This document shows, piece after piece, positions 50,032 to 58,104 of a DNA stretch of 64,000 bases. The stretch spans positions 124,001 to 188,000 of the forward strand of contig JACPEH010000023.1 of the NCBI GenBank assembly GCA_016183655.1, in the 5' to 3' direction. Numbering within the stretch: the stretch's first letter is position 1; each line of letters begins with the position of its first letter. Below the pieces are notes generated by a model. The model had not been told where the DNA came from. It was given only the letters and a program-made list of their open reading frames with translations, and searched no databases. The translations under genes and the position numbers were made by a program. This stretch comes from Rhodocyclales bacterium. GTDB lineage: Bacteria; Pseudomonadota; Gammaproteobacteria; Burkholderiales; Rhodocyclaceae.

Positions 50032-52689
50032 ATGCGCACCGATACGCCGCAGACCATCCATCGCGCCGACTACCAGCCGCTCTCGTGGACGGTAACCGAC
50101 GTCGACCTCCATTTCGCCCTCGACCCGGCAAGCACGCTGGTCAGCAGCCGGCTGACGCTGAAACGCAACCGGCAGGCGCCGGCCGGGCCGCTGGTGCTGC
50201 TCGGCGACGAACTGGAACTGGTCTCGCTGACGATCGACGGCAAGGCGCCCGCCGCCGCGCGCATCAGCGATGCGCGGATCGAGATTGACATGCCCGGCGA
50301 CCTCGACGGCGACACGGCGACCGCCGACATCGTCACCCGCATCGCGCCGGAAAAGAACACCGCGCTGTCCGGCCTGTACACGTCGCGCGGCGGCTTCTTC
50401 ACGCAGTGCGAAGCGGAGGGTTTCCGCCGCATCACCTGGTTCCCCGACCGCCCGGACGTGATGGCACGCTTCGTCGTCACGCTCGAAGCGGACCGGGCGA
50501 GCTATCCGGTGCTGCTCTCCAACGGCAACCTGGTCGGCCAGGGCGAGCTGCCCGACGGCCGCCACTTCGCGCGCTGGCACGACCCCTTCCCCAAGCCCTG
50601 CTACCTGTTCGCGCTGGTCGCCGCCGATCTCGCCGTCAACGAGCGCCGGATCAACACGATGTCCGGCCGCGAAGTGCTGCTGCAGATCTGGACCGAGGCG
50701 GCCGCGCTGGAACGCACCGAACACGCGATGGAGTCGCTGGTGCGCGCGATCCGCTGGGACGAGGAACGCTTCGGGCTGGAGCTCGACCTCGAACGCTTCA
50801 TGGTCGTCGCCGTGTCCGACTTCAACATGGGGGCGATGGAGAACAAGGGCCTCAACATCTTCAACTCGAAGCTGCTGCTGGCCACCCCGGACACCGCCAC
50901 CGACGTCGATTACGAGAACATCGAGGCGGTCGTCGCGCACGAGTATTTCCACAACTGGACCGGCAACCGCGTCACCTGCCGCGACTGGTTCCAGCTGACG
51001 CTGAAGGAAGGCCTGACCGTCTTCCGCGACCAGGAATTCACCGCCGACATGCTGGCGGCGGCCGGCGGCGACTCCGCGCGCGCGGTGAAGCGCATCGACG
51101 ACGTGCGCGTGCTGCGCGCCGCGCAGTTCCCGGAAGACGCCGGGCCGATGGCGCACCCGATCCGCCCGGACAGCTACCAGGAGATCAACAACTTCTACAC
51201 GGCGACGGTCTATGAGAAGGGCGCCGAGGTGATCCGCATGATCGCCACGCTGCTTGGCCGCGACGGCTTCCGCGCCGGCATGGATCTGTATTTCCAGCGG
51301 CACGACGGACAGGCGGTGACCTGCGACGATTTCGTCGCGGCGATGGCCAACGCCAACGGCCGCGACCTGACGCAGTTCCTGCGCTGGTATTCGCGCCCGG
51401 GCACACCGGTGCTGAGCGCCAAGGGTACCTACGATGCCGCCGCGCAGACCTACACGCTGACGCTGGCACAACAGTCCGGCGGCGCGGCCGACGCGCCGCT
51501 GCTGATTCCGGTCGCGGTCGGCCTGATCGGCGCCGGCGGCGCCGACCTGCCGCTGACGGTGGACGGCGACACGGTGCACGGCACGCGCCTGCTCGAACTC
51601 GCCGCCGGCGAAGCCAGCTGGACCTTCACCAGCGTCGCCGAGCGCCCCGCGCTGTCGCTGCTGCGCGGCTTCTCGGCGCCGGTGATCGTCGACCTCGCCG
51701 AGGACGACGCGACGCTGGCCTTCCGCATGGCGCACGACGCCGACCCGTGCAACCGCTGGGACGCGGCGCAGCGCTTCATGGAGCGCACCGCCCTCGGCCT
51801 CGCCGGCGACGCTGCCGCCGGCCGGCCGCTGCACACCCCGGCACCCTTCGTCACCGCCTTCGGCACGCTGCTCGCCGACGACACGCTCGACCCGGCCTTC
51901 CACGCGCAGGCGCTGGCGCTGCCGGGCGAGGCCTACCTGCTCGAACGGATGACGCCGGCCGATCCGGCGGCGCTGCGCACGGCGCTGATGCACCTGCAGC
52001 GCGACCTCGGCAAGCGCTTCGCCGCCGACTGGCTCGACCTGCACATGCGCTGCCAGCTGGCCGGCGCCTACCGCTACCACCCGCGCGATGCCGGCCTGCG
52101 CACGCTCGGCAGCCTCTGCCTGCGCTACCTGTGTGCCGCCGGCGAGCCGGCCGGCTTCGCCGCCGCCGAACGGCAGTTCGCCCGGACCGGCAACATGAGC
52201 GAACGCCTCGGCGCGCTGACCGCACTGGTGCAGAGCGCCGCACCGCAGCGCGAAGGCGTGCTCGCCTCGTTCCACGCGCACTACGCCAACGACGCGCTGG
52301 TGCTCGACAAGTGGTTCGCGCTGCAGGCCTCGGCCTGGCGCTGGGAAGCCGCCGCCGCGCCGACGCTGCAGCGCGTGCGCCAGCTGCTGGCGCATCCGGC
52401 CTTCGCCGCGACCAACCCGAACAAGGTCTACGCGCTGCTCGGCAGCTACTTCCGCGCCAATCCGGGCGAGTTCCACAGTGCCGAAGGACATGCCTTCTGG
52501 GCCGAGCAGATCGTCGCGCTGAACGCGATCAACCCGCAGGTGGCGGCGCGCATGGCGCGCGCGCTGGAACGCTGGCGCAGCTTTACGCCGGCGCTGCAGG
52601 CATCGATGCGGCGCGCGCTGGAAACGGTGGCGGCGACGGAAGGGCTGTCGGCGGACGTCGCCGAAATCGTCGGCAAGGCGCTGGCCTAG
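50032..52689 (+). CDS. pepN: Aminopeptidase N
   Basis: PepN is a cytoplasmic M1 zinc aminopeptidase that trims peptides from the N-terminus. The 885 aa protein has the substrate motif GAMEN at 267-271, the zinc site HEYFHNW (303-309, HEXXH) with the third ligand Glu in LKEGLTVFRDQEF, and the long C-terminal helical repeat region typical of the E. coli-type enzyme (YALLGSYFRANPGEFH, ALERWRSFTPALQASMRRALE). It follows dgkA and is followed by a dispersed repeat. Confidence 0.98.
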   Translation: MRTDTPQTIHRADYQPLSWTVTDVDLHFALDPASTLVSSRLTLKRNRQAPAGPLVLLGDELELVSLTIDGKAPAAARISDARIEIDMPGDLDGDTATADIVTRIAPEKNTALSGLYTSRGGFFTQCEAEGFRRITWFPDRPDVMARFVVTLEADRASYPVLLSNGNLVGQGELPDGRHFARWHDPFPKPCYLFALVAADLAVNERRINTMSGREVLLQIWTEAAALERTEHAMESLVRAIRWDEERFGLELDLERFMVVAVSDFNMGAMENKGLNIFNSKLLLATPDTATDVDYENIEAVVAHEYFHNWTGNRVTCRDWFQLTLKEGLTVFRDQEFTADMLAAAGGDSARAVKRIDDVRVLRAAQFPEDAGPMAHPIRPDSYQEINNFYTATVYEKGAEVIRMIATLLGRDGFRAGMDLYFQRHDGQAVTCDDFVAAMANANGRDLTQFLRWYSRPGTPVLSAKGTYDAAAQTYTLTLAQQSGGAADAPLLIPVAVGLIGAGGADLPLTVDGDTVHGTRLLELAAGEASWTFTSVAERPALSLLRGFSAPVIVDLAEDDATLAFRMAHDADPCNRWDAAQRFMERTALGLAGDAAAGRPLHTPAPFVTAFGTLLADDTLDPAFHAQALALPGEAYLLERMTPADPAALRTALMHLQRDLGKRFAADWLDLHMRCQLAGAYRYHPRDAGLRTLGSLCLRYLCAAGEPAGFAAAERQFARTGNMSERLGALTALVQSAAPQREGVLASFHAHYANDALVLDKWFALQASAWRWEAAAAPTLQRVRQLLAHPAFAATNPNKVYALLGSYFRANPGEFHSAEGHAFWAEQIVALNAINPQVAARMARALERWRSFTPALQASMRRALETVAATEGLSADVAEIVGKALA

Positions 52690-52724
52690 CAGTCAGCCAA
52701 CTCGCATCCGGTTGATCCAACCCC

Positions 52725-52884
52725 CGTCATTCCGGGCTTGACCCGGAATCCAGGTGGCAGGCGCGGACGTCGGCAGGGCACGTTCTTGCGGGGTTTTTCC
52801 TGGATTCCGGCGCGGGCGTAGCCCGGCCTGCCCTGAGCTTGCCGAAGCCTGTCCTGAGCTTGTCGAAGGGGGGCCGGAATGACG
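52725..52884. repeat. 160 bp composite dispersed repeat element
   Basis: The ends CGTCATTCCGG and CCGGAATGACG are perfect 11 bp inverted repeats. Inside are a TTCCGGG-cttga-CCCGGAA hairpin, a second perfect inverted pair GGAATCCAGG / CCTGGATTCC (52745-52754, 52799-52808), and two tandem 21-bp copies of CCTGNCCTGAGCTTGNCGAAG (52827-52868, two mismatches). The last motif is one of the most widespread short repeats in proteobacterial genomes. No ORF of its own is seen; it looks like a non-autonomous, MITE-like element inserted between pepN and the radical SAM gene. Confidence 0.8.
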
Positions 52885-52934
52885 AACCTATCCATCCGTT
52901 CCAACATGACTGACTACCAGGAGCCAGCCGCGCG

Positions 52935-53831
52935 CTACAGCCCCCGCGCCCAGGCCGGGCGCAGCGGCGCCGACTCGGGGTGCGCGATTGCCGCACGCAG
53001 CTCGCCGAGCAGGCGCGCCTGCTCGGCCCCGAGCGTGCCCTTCAGCGCCAGCCAGTTCGAGGCGTGATCGCTGCGGAACACCGTGCGCTTCAGATCGAGC
53101 GCGGCGATGAAGCGCTCCAGCTCGACGAACAGCCCGTGCTGGTCGAGCGGCTGCCAGCCCGGGAAGCCGGCGCGAAAACGCGCTTCGCCCATCGGGAAAC
53201 TGACCACCAGCGTCGACAGGTACTCCGGCTGCGTCGCATTCATCAGCCGTGCCGAATGGTCGGCGTGCTGCGCCGACAGCGCCTGCCCGCCGAGGCCGTT
53301 GAGGATCATCACCGAGCGCGTGATGCCGGCCTCGCCCAGTTTCTCCAGCGCCTCGCACGTGCTGGCGAAGGTCTCGCCCTTGTTCACCGCCGCCAGCACC
53401 GCGTCGTCGCCGGACTCGGCGCCGACATAGACCAGGTCCAGCCCGGCCGCGGCCAGTGCGTTGACCTCGTCCTGCGACTTCTTCTTCAGGTTGCGCGGCA
53501 GGCAGTAGCTGGAGATGCGGCGGACGCCCGGCAGCTGCGTGCGGATCGCTTCGAGGATGGCCAGCAGGCGCCGCGTCGGCAGCACCGTCGCGTCGCCGTC
53601 GGCGAGGAAGACGCGCTTGACGTCGGCGCCGAAGCGCTCGCCGCAGCGGCGGATCGTTGCCAGCACCTCGTCCTCGCCGCGCGCGCGAAAAGCCTTCTGC
53701 GGCGCGGTGTACATCTCGCAGAAACTGCACTGGTTCCATGAACAGCCGTCGGTCACCGGCAGGATCAGCGAGTTGGCCTCGCTCGGCGGGCGGAAGACGG
53801 GTTCGACGTAACGGATCGGCGGCATGGACAT
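52935..53831 (-). CDS. Radical SAM protein with a C-x4-C-x2-C cluster motif
   Basis: From ATG 53831 the 298 aa product starts [21 protein letters not shown]. Its iron-sulfur motif is [13 protein letters not shown], with four residues instead of the usual three between the first two cysteines. [12 protein letters not shown] and [12 protein letters not shown] match the SAM and glycine-rich parts of the radical SAM barrel (Elp3/MiaB-like domain), and [13 protein letters not shown] follows. No auxiliary cluster or B12 domain is seen. Many relatives are annotated only as radical SAM protein. The longer ORF start at 54011 overlaps the tpx start on the other strand. Substrate unknown. Confidence 0.88.
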   Translation of the reverse strand: MSMPPIRYVEPVFRPPSEANSLILPVTDGCSWNQCSFCEMYTAPQKAFRARGEDEVLATIRRCGERFGADVKRVFLADGDATVLPTRRLLAILEAIRTQLPGVRRISSYCLPRNLKKKSQDEVNALAAAGLDLVYVGAESGDDAVLAAVNKGETFASTCEALEKLGEAGITRSVMILNGLGGQALSAQHADHSARLMNATQPEYLSTLVVSFPMGEARFRAGFPGWQPLDQHGLFVELERFIAALDLKRTVFRSDHASNWLALKGTLGAEQARLLGELRAAIAHPESAPLRPAWARGL

Positions 53832-54010
53832 GGCGAATGGGGCGACGGCAAGGCCGGGAGAAAAGGAATAGGCCGGGCGAGCCCGGTGCAGCGCTGAGGC
53901 ATAATTATCCGGCAATCGGCACGGCTTGCGCAGCCGCCCCGCTTGCCCGGCGAACTTTCTCGCCGGCGCGTGGACTAAATGCATCCCGCAACCCGGAAGA
54001 GGACACAACA

Positions 54011-54514
54011 ATGACCCAGACCGTAACGCTCGCAGGCAACGCCATCCAGGTGGACGGCAAGTTTCCGCAGGCCGGCAGCCAGGCCCCGGCCTTCACCCTC
54101 GTCGGCAAGGATCTCGCCGACGTCCCGCTCGCCAGCTTCGCCGGCAAGCGGAAGATCCTCAACATCTTCCCGAGCATCGACACCCCGACCTGCGCCACCT
54201 CGGTGCGCAAGTTCAACCAGGCCGCCAGCGACCTGGCGAACACCGTCGTGCTCTGCATCTCGGCCGACCTGCCCTTTGCGCAGAGCCGCTTCTGCGGCGC
54301 CGAGGGGTTGGGCAACGTGCTCACGCTGTCGACCATGCGCGGCAGCCAGTTCCTGCGCGACTACGGCGTCGCCATCGCCAGCGGCCCGCTCACCGGCGTC
54401 GCCGCGCGCGCGGTGGTGGTCCTCGACGCGAACGACAAGGTGCTGCACGCCGAGCTGGTTCCGGAGATCAAGCAGGAACCGGACTACGACGCCGCATTGA
54501 AGGCGCTCGCCTAA
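54011..54514 (+). CDS. tpx: Thiol peroxidase Tpx
   Basis: Tpx reduces organic and hydrogen peroxides using thioredoxin. The 167 aa protein has peroxidatic Cys61 in [17 protein letters not shown] and resolving Cys95 in [12 protein letters not shown], the arrangement of atypical 2-Cys peroxiredoxins. [19 protein letters not shown] and [14 protein letters not shown] are also characteristic. It is transcribed alone and divergent from the radical SAM gene. Confidence 0.97.
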   Translation: MTQTVTLAGNAIQVDGKFPQAGSQAPAFTLVGKDLADVPLASFAGKRKILNIFPSIDTPTCATSVRKFNQAASDLANTVVLCISADLPFAQSRFCGAEGLGNVLTLSTMRGSQFLRDYGVAIASGPLTGVAARAVVVLDANDKVLHAELVPEIKQEPDYDAALKALA

Positions 54515-54530
54515 GCACCGGCCACAACCG

Positions 54531-54555
54531 CTGCGGCGCCCTCGGGGCGCCGCAG
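54531..54555 (+). terminator. Hairpin after tpx
   Basis: CTGCGGCGCC-CTCGG-GGCGCCGCAG is a perfect 10-bp GC-rich stem with a 5 nt loop, 16 bp past the tpx stop. There is no T-run, so it is a weak or Rho-assisted terminator at best. Confidence 0.45.
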
Positions 54556-54679
54556 TGCATTGCGCCATCCGGCACGCGCATCGCGCCGGCCGGCGCATGG
54601 TATTTTCCCGGCATCTTTATCGTTTCCCATCCGGAAACCCGAGTTTCGGCGTCGGCCACAAGCCTTCGCCGCCACACAC

Positions 54680-55396
54680 ATGCAGACAATTACCTCCCCC
54701 AGCTTCCGCGCCGGCGCGCGCGAGGGCTTCCGTACCTTCCTGCCGCTGTCGGTCGGCCTGATCCCGTGGGCGCTGGTCACCGGCATGTCGATGGTCAGCG
54801 TCGGCTTCACGCCGCTGCAGGCGATGGGCATGAACGTCATCGTCTTCGCCGGCACCGCCCAGCTCGGCACGCTGCCGCTGATCGCCGTCGGCGCGCCGGT
54901 GTGGCTGATCGTCGCCACCGCGCTGGCGCTGAACCTGCGCTTCGTCATCTTCAGCGCCGCCATCGCGCAGGGCTTCCGCGGCCTCAGCAGCGGCAACCGC
55001 TGGTTCTGCGGCCACCTGCTCACCGACGGCGTCTTCGCCACCTGCATGGCGAAGATGCTGGCGACCGAGGACCGCCATTGGCGGCTCGGCTACTACCTGG
55101 CGCCGTCGCTGTGGAGCTGGCTGCTGTGGCAGGGCTTCGCGCTGGTCGGCGTCTTCGCCGCCGGCTCGATCCCGAAGACCTGGTCGCTGGAGTTCATGGC
55201 GACGATCGCGCTGCTGATCCTGCTGCTACCGATGGCGAAGATGCGGCCGATGCTGGTCGCCGCCGCAGCCGGCGGCGGCACCGCCGTGCTGCTGCATGCG
55301 CTGCCGCTGAAGCTGGGGCTCTTTGCCGGCATCTTCGTCGGCATCGCCGCCGGTTTCGCCGCCGACCACTGGCCGAAGAAGCAGGAGGCCGCATGA
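54680..55396 (+). CDS. azlC: AzlC family branched-chain amino acid exporter, large subunit
   Basis: AzlC/AzlD pairs export branched-chain amino acids or related compounds. The 238 aa protein from ATG 54680 has about six or seven membrane segments and the family N-terminal AGAREGFRTFLPLSVGLIPWALVTG, ALNLRFVIFSAAIA and the FCGHLLTDGVFATCM region. The ORF track start at 54560 adds a stretch without hydrophobic character and is rejected. Its stop overlaps the azlD start (ATGA). Confidence 0.93.
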   Translation: MQTITSPSFRAGAREGFRTFLPLSVGLIPWALVTGMSMVSVGFTPLQAMGMNVIVFAGTAQLGTLPLIAVGAPVWLIVATALALNLRFVIFSAAIAQGFRGLSSGNRWFCGHLLTDGVFATCMAKMLATEDRHWRLGYYLAPSLWSWLLWQGFALVGVFAAGSIPKTWSLEFMATIALLILLLPMAKMRPMLVAAAAGGGTAVLLHALPLKLGLFAGIFVGIAAGFAADHWPKKQEAA

Positions 55397-55731
55397 ACGT
55401 GCACGCCTTCGACGACGCCACGCTGTGGCTGATCTTCCTCCTGACCGGGCTGGCGACGACCTTGCCGCGCGCCAGCTTCATCGCGCTCGGCAGTCGCGTC
55501 ACGCTGCCCTCGGTCGTGCAGCGTGCGCTGCGCTATGCACCGGCGGCGGCGCTGGCGGCGATCGTCGTTCCCGACGTGCTGCTCGTCTCCGGCGAGCTGG
55601 CACCGCTCAATCCGAAGCTGGCTGCCGCCGGCGCCGCAATCGCCGCCGCCAGTCTGTGGCGCAACCCGTGGCTGCCCTTCGTCGCTGGCATGGCCGTGCT
55701 GCTCGGCCTGCGCTGGGGGCTCGGACTGTAG
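55393..55731 (+). CDS. azlD: AzlD family small subunit of the branched-chain amino acid exporter
   Basis: The 112 aa hydrophobic protein has four predicted membrane segments and the AzlD pattern LLTGLATTLPRASFIALGSRVTLP near the start, with RALRYAPAAALAAIVVPDVLL. It is translated with AzlC (4 bp overlap) and should form the exporter with it. A strong bidirectional terminator follows 39 bp downstream. Confidence 0.92.
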   Translation: MNVHAFDDATLWLIFLLTGLATTLPRASFIALGSRVTLPSVVQRALRYAPAAALAAIVVPDVLLVSGELAPLNPKLAAAGAAIAAASLWRNPWLPFVAGMAVLLGLRWGLGL

Positions 55732-55770
55732 GCCAGGCCGGCGCACCTTGCGCCCTGCCGGGCGCACAAA

Positions 55771-55800
55771 AAAAGGGGCCTGCCGAAGCAGGCCCCTTTT
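55771..55800. terminator. Bidirectional intrinsic terminator between azlD and the multihaem cytochrome gene
   Basis: AAAAGGGGCCTGC-CGAA-GCAGGCCCCTTTT is a perfect 13-bp stem with a tetraloop and T-runs on both strands (TTTTGCC on plus, TTTTTTTGTG on minus). It serves convergent azlD and the cytochrome gene. Confidence 0.9.
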
Positions 55801-55830
55801 GCCTTGGGGCGCAGGTCGCACCGCCCGCGC

Positions 55831-57825
55831 TCAGGTGCCGAAGAAGCCGACGCCGACCAGCAGCAACAAGGTCAGACCGACGCCGATCAGCACCAGACCG
55901 AGGACCACCGAGCCCGTGTGGAACTGGCGCGACGGCGGGTCGACCAGATACTGGGTGATCTCGCCGGAGTCGACCAGGCGCTGGTAGTGCGCCGGATGGT
56001 CGTGGCGGAATTCCTCAAGCGACTGGGTGCCGGTGAACATCACCACGTCCGGCGGCGGCAGCTTGTCCGGCCGGAAGTGGTTGTTGAAGAAATGCACCGT
56101 AAACAGGAAGACCGCCGCCAGGAAGGCTTCCTCGCCATGCACCAGCGTGCCGACGTTGAACACCCAACCCGGCAGGAAGGTCGCCGTGACGTGCGGGAAG
56201 GCCAGCATCAGGCCGCTCCAGCCGATGATGTTCACGCCCCAGAACACCGCCCAGTAGTCGAACTTCTCGTAGTAGGCCCAGCGGTCGAACAGCGGCCGCG
56301 GCCCCTTGCCGAAGAACCACTTGAACATGCCCCAGCAGTCGGCGAAGTCCTTCCAGTTCGGGATCAGCGAATCCGGGCCGAACCAGCGGAAGGTCTTGTC
56401 GCGCAACAGCCGCTGCATGACATAGACGAAGTGGATCATGAAGATGCCGATGAACAGGAAGGCCGCGACGCGGTGGATCAGGCCGAGCATCTTCGGCCCG
56501 CCGACCGCCTTGGCCACCACCGGCGCCCACACGCTTTCGGCGTAGAGCGCGCTGGTACCGGTCAGCACCAGCGTCATCGTGACCAGCGCGAAGACCAGGT
56601 GGGCAATCCGCCAGCCGACCGGGAAGCGACGGAAATGCTTCTTCGTATCGAGGACGAGGCCCTTGGTGTCGATGTGCGGCGGCGCCTTGCCGGCCTTGCG
56701 GTCCATCCACTCGCGGTAGTACCAGAGGCCGGAATGCGCCCAGAAGAAGGCAAAGACGAAGATCAGCAGCGCCACCATGAATTTCGAGGCGACGAACATC
56801 TGCGGGTATTTGTCGAAATCGTCGGTGCTCGCATGCGGCGCGAACGAGGCGAAGCCCGGGGTCGCATCGTGCATGCCCGGCTTCTTGTCGCTGTGGCACT
56901 TCATGCAGGTCTTCATCCGGTTCTTCGGATGCACCGTCGCGTTCGGGTCCTCGATCGCCTTGATGTCGTGGCTGCGATGGCAATCCACGCAGCGCGCCGT
57001 GTAGGTGTAGCCGAGGCGGTTCACCTGTCCGTGGTAGGTGTCGGTGTAGCTGTTCAGCTGCTTCTTGTGGCAATCGCCGCAGGTATTGACGTTGGCCAGC
57101 TTGAAGTTGTCGGTCGACGTATTGGTCACGCGGTGCGCCGAGTGGCAGTCGGTACACACCGCCGCCTTGACGTTGCCCTTGTCGATCAGCTCCTCGCCAT
57201 GGATCGATTCCTTGTAGGAATCCAGTTGATCCTCGTGACACTTGGCGCCGCAGGTTTCCGGAATCTCCTTGTGCCACGCGGTGCGCCGCTCGCTGCCCTT
57301 GGGCGGCACGCGGAATTCGTGGCTGCCGTGGCAGTCCTCGCAGAAGGCCTTGGCGCGCGATGGATCGTCGGTGTCGGGGCGTGCATGGAAGGACTTGCGG
57401 TAGTCGGCGATGTTCTCGACGACCAGGCCGAGACGATCCTGCCCCTGGGCCTTGTTGTCCTTCTGCGCATCCGCCCATAGCTGCTCGTGGCAGGTGATGC
57501 AGTTCGGCGCCCTGGCCTGCGGGTTCTTCTTGTGCTGCGCCTGGCTGTCGGTGATTTCGAGGTGGCAGGTAACGCACTGCATCCCGGCATGGATGCTCAT
57601 GCCGAACTTGCGCGAATCGACATGGGCGAGAGCGCGCTTGTCGCCCTCCTTGCCCGGCACCTCGATCTTGCCCTTCTTGCCGTCGTGACAGCTCAGACAG
57701 CTTGCGTTATCGAGGCCGGCCGTTGCCGCCCACACCTGGGCGCCCCCCAGCAAGGACAGCACGGTCACCAGCAAGCTGCCTAGCGACGCGATTGTCAGGG
57801 GCCGCTTGTTCTCCGCTCTAATCAT
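55831..57825 (-). CDS. Nine-haem cytochrome c fused to a membrane cytochrome b (CbcL-like quinol oxidoreductase)
   Basis: The 664 aa protein has an N-terminal signal or membrane segment (about 9-34), a periplasmic region with CxxCH haem motifs starting at Cys 43, 84, 109, 162, 224, 249, 279 and 307, plus one C-x3-C-H site (CGAKCH, 192-197). A C-terminal membrane domain (about 350-664) follows with several helices and histidines, typical of FdnI/HydC-type dihaem b cytochromes. CbcL of Geobacter is a nine-haem c/b fusion that passes electrons from menaquinol to periplasmic carriers for Fe(III) reduction; the architecture here is the same. The gene stands alone, without an adjacent porin-cytochrome conduit. 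Which way electrons flow cannot be told. Confidence 0.88.
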   Translation of the reverse strand: MIRAENKRPLTIASLGSLLVTVLSLLGGAQVWAATAGLDNASCLSCHDGKKGKIEVPGKEGDKRALAHVDSRKFGMSIHAGMQCVTCHLEITDSQAQHKKNPQARAPNCITCHEQLWADAQKDNKAQGQDRLGLVVENIADYRKSFHARPDTDDPSRAKAFCEDCHGSHEFRVPPKGSERRTAWHKEIPETCGAKCHEDQLDSYKESIHGEELIDKGNVKAAVCTDCHSAHRVTNTSTDNFKLANVNTCGDCHKKQLNSYTDTYHGQVNRLGYTYTARCVDCHRSHDIKAIEDPNATVHPKNRMKTCMKCHSDKKPGMHDATPGFASFAPHASTDDFDKYPQMFVASKFMVALLIFVFAFFWAHSGLWYYREWMDRKAGKAPPHIDTKGLVLDTKKHFRRFPVGWRIAHLVFALVTMTLVLTGTSALYAESVWAPVVAKAVGGPKMLGLIHRVAAFLFIGIFMIHFVYVMQRLLRDKTFRWFGPDSLIPNWKDFADCWGMFKWFFGKGPRPLFDRWAYYEKFDYWAVFWGVNIIGWSGLMLAFPHVTATFLPGWVFNVGTLVHGEEAFLAAVFLFTVHFFNNHFRPDKLPPPDVVMFTGTQSLEEFRHDHPAHYQRLVDSGEITQYLVDPPSRQFHTGSVVLGLVLIGVGLTLLLLVGVGFFGT

Positions 57826-58104
57826 TTTTCTTCCCTCTCAAAGTCGACAGGCTGCCGCGATGTGCAGCCACGAGAAGGACAGCCGACGTCCCCAAATCCG
57901 CCCGCCAATCCCCTTATTGTTTTTATGGTCTTTATCTGCCGCGCATTGTGCCACACCCGGGAGGCGGGCTCCAACGAGCACACCGTCACCTTAGCAGCAA
58001 ACTGCGCCGCGCACCGCCAAGCCGCGCGATTGCCGCGGCGGCAATCACCTGGGCATAATCAGACCCCAGCCACGCCGCGCAGCGCGCCGACCGAGGAGAA
58101 CGCC

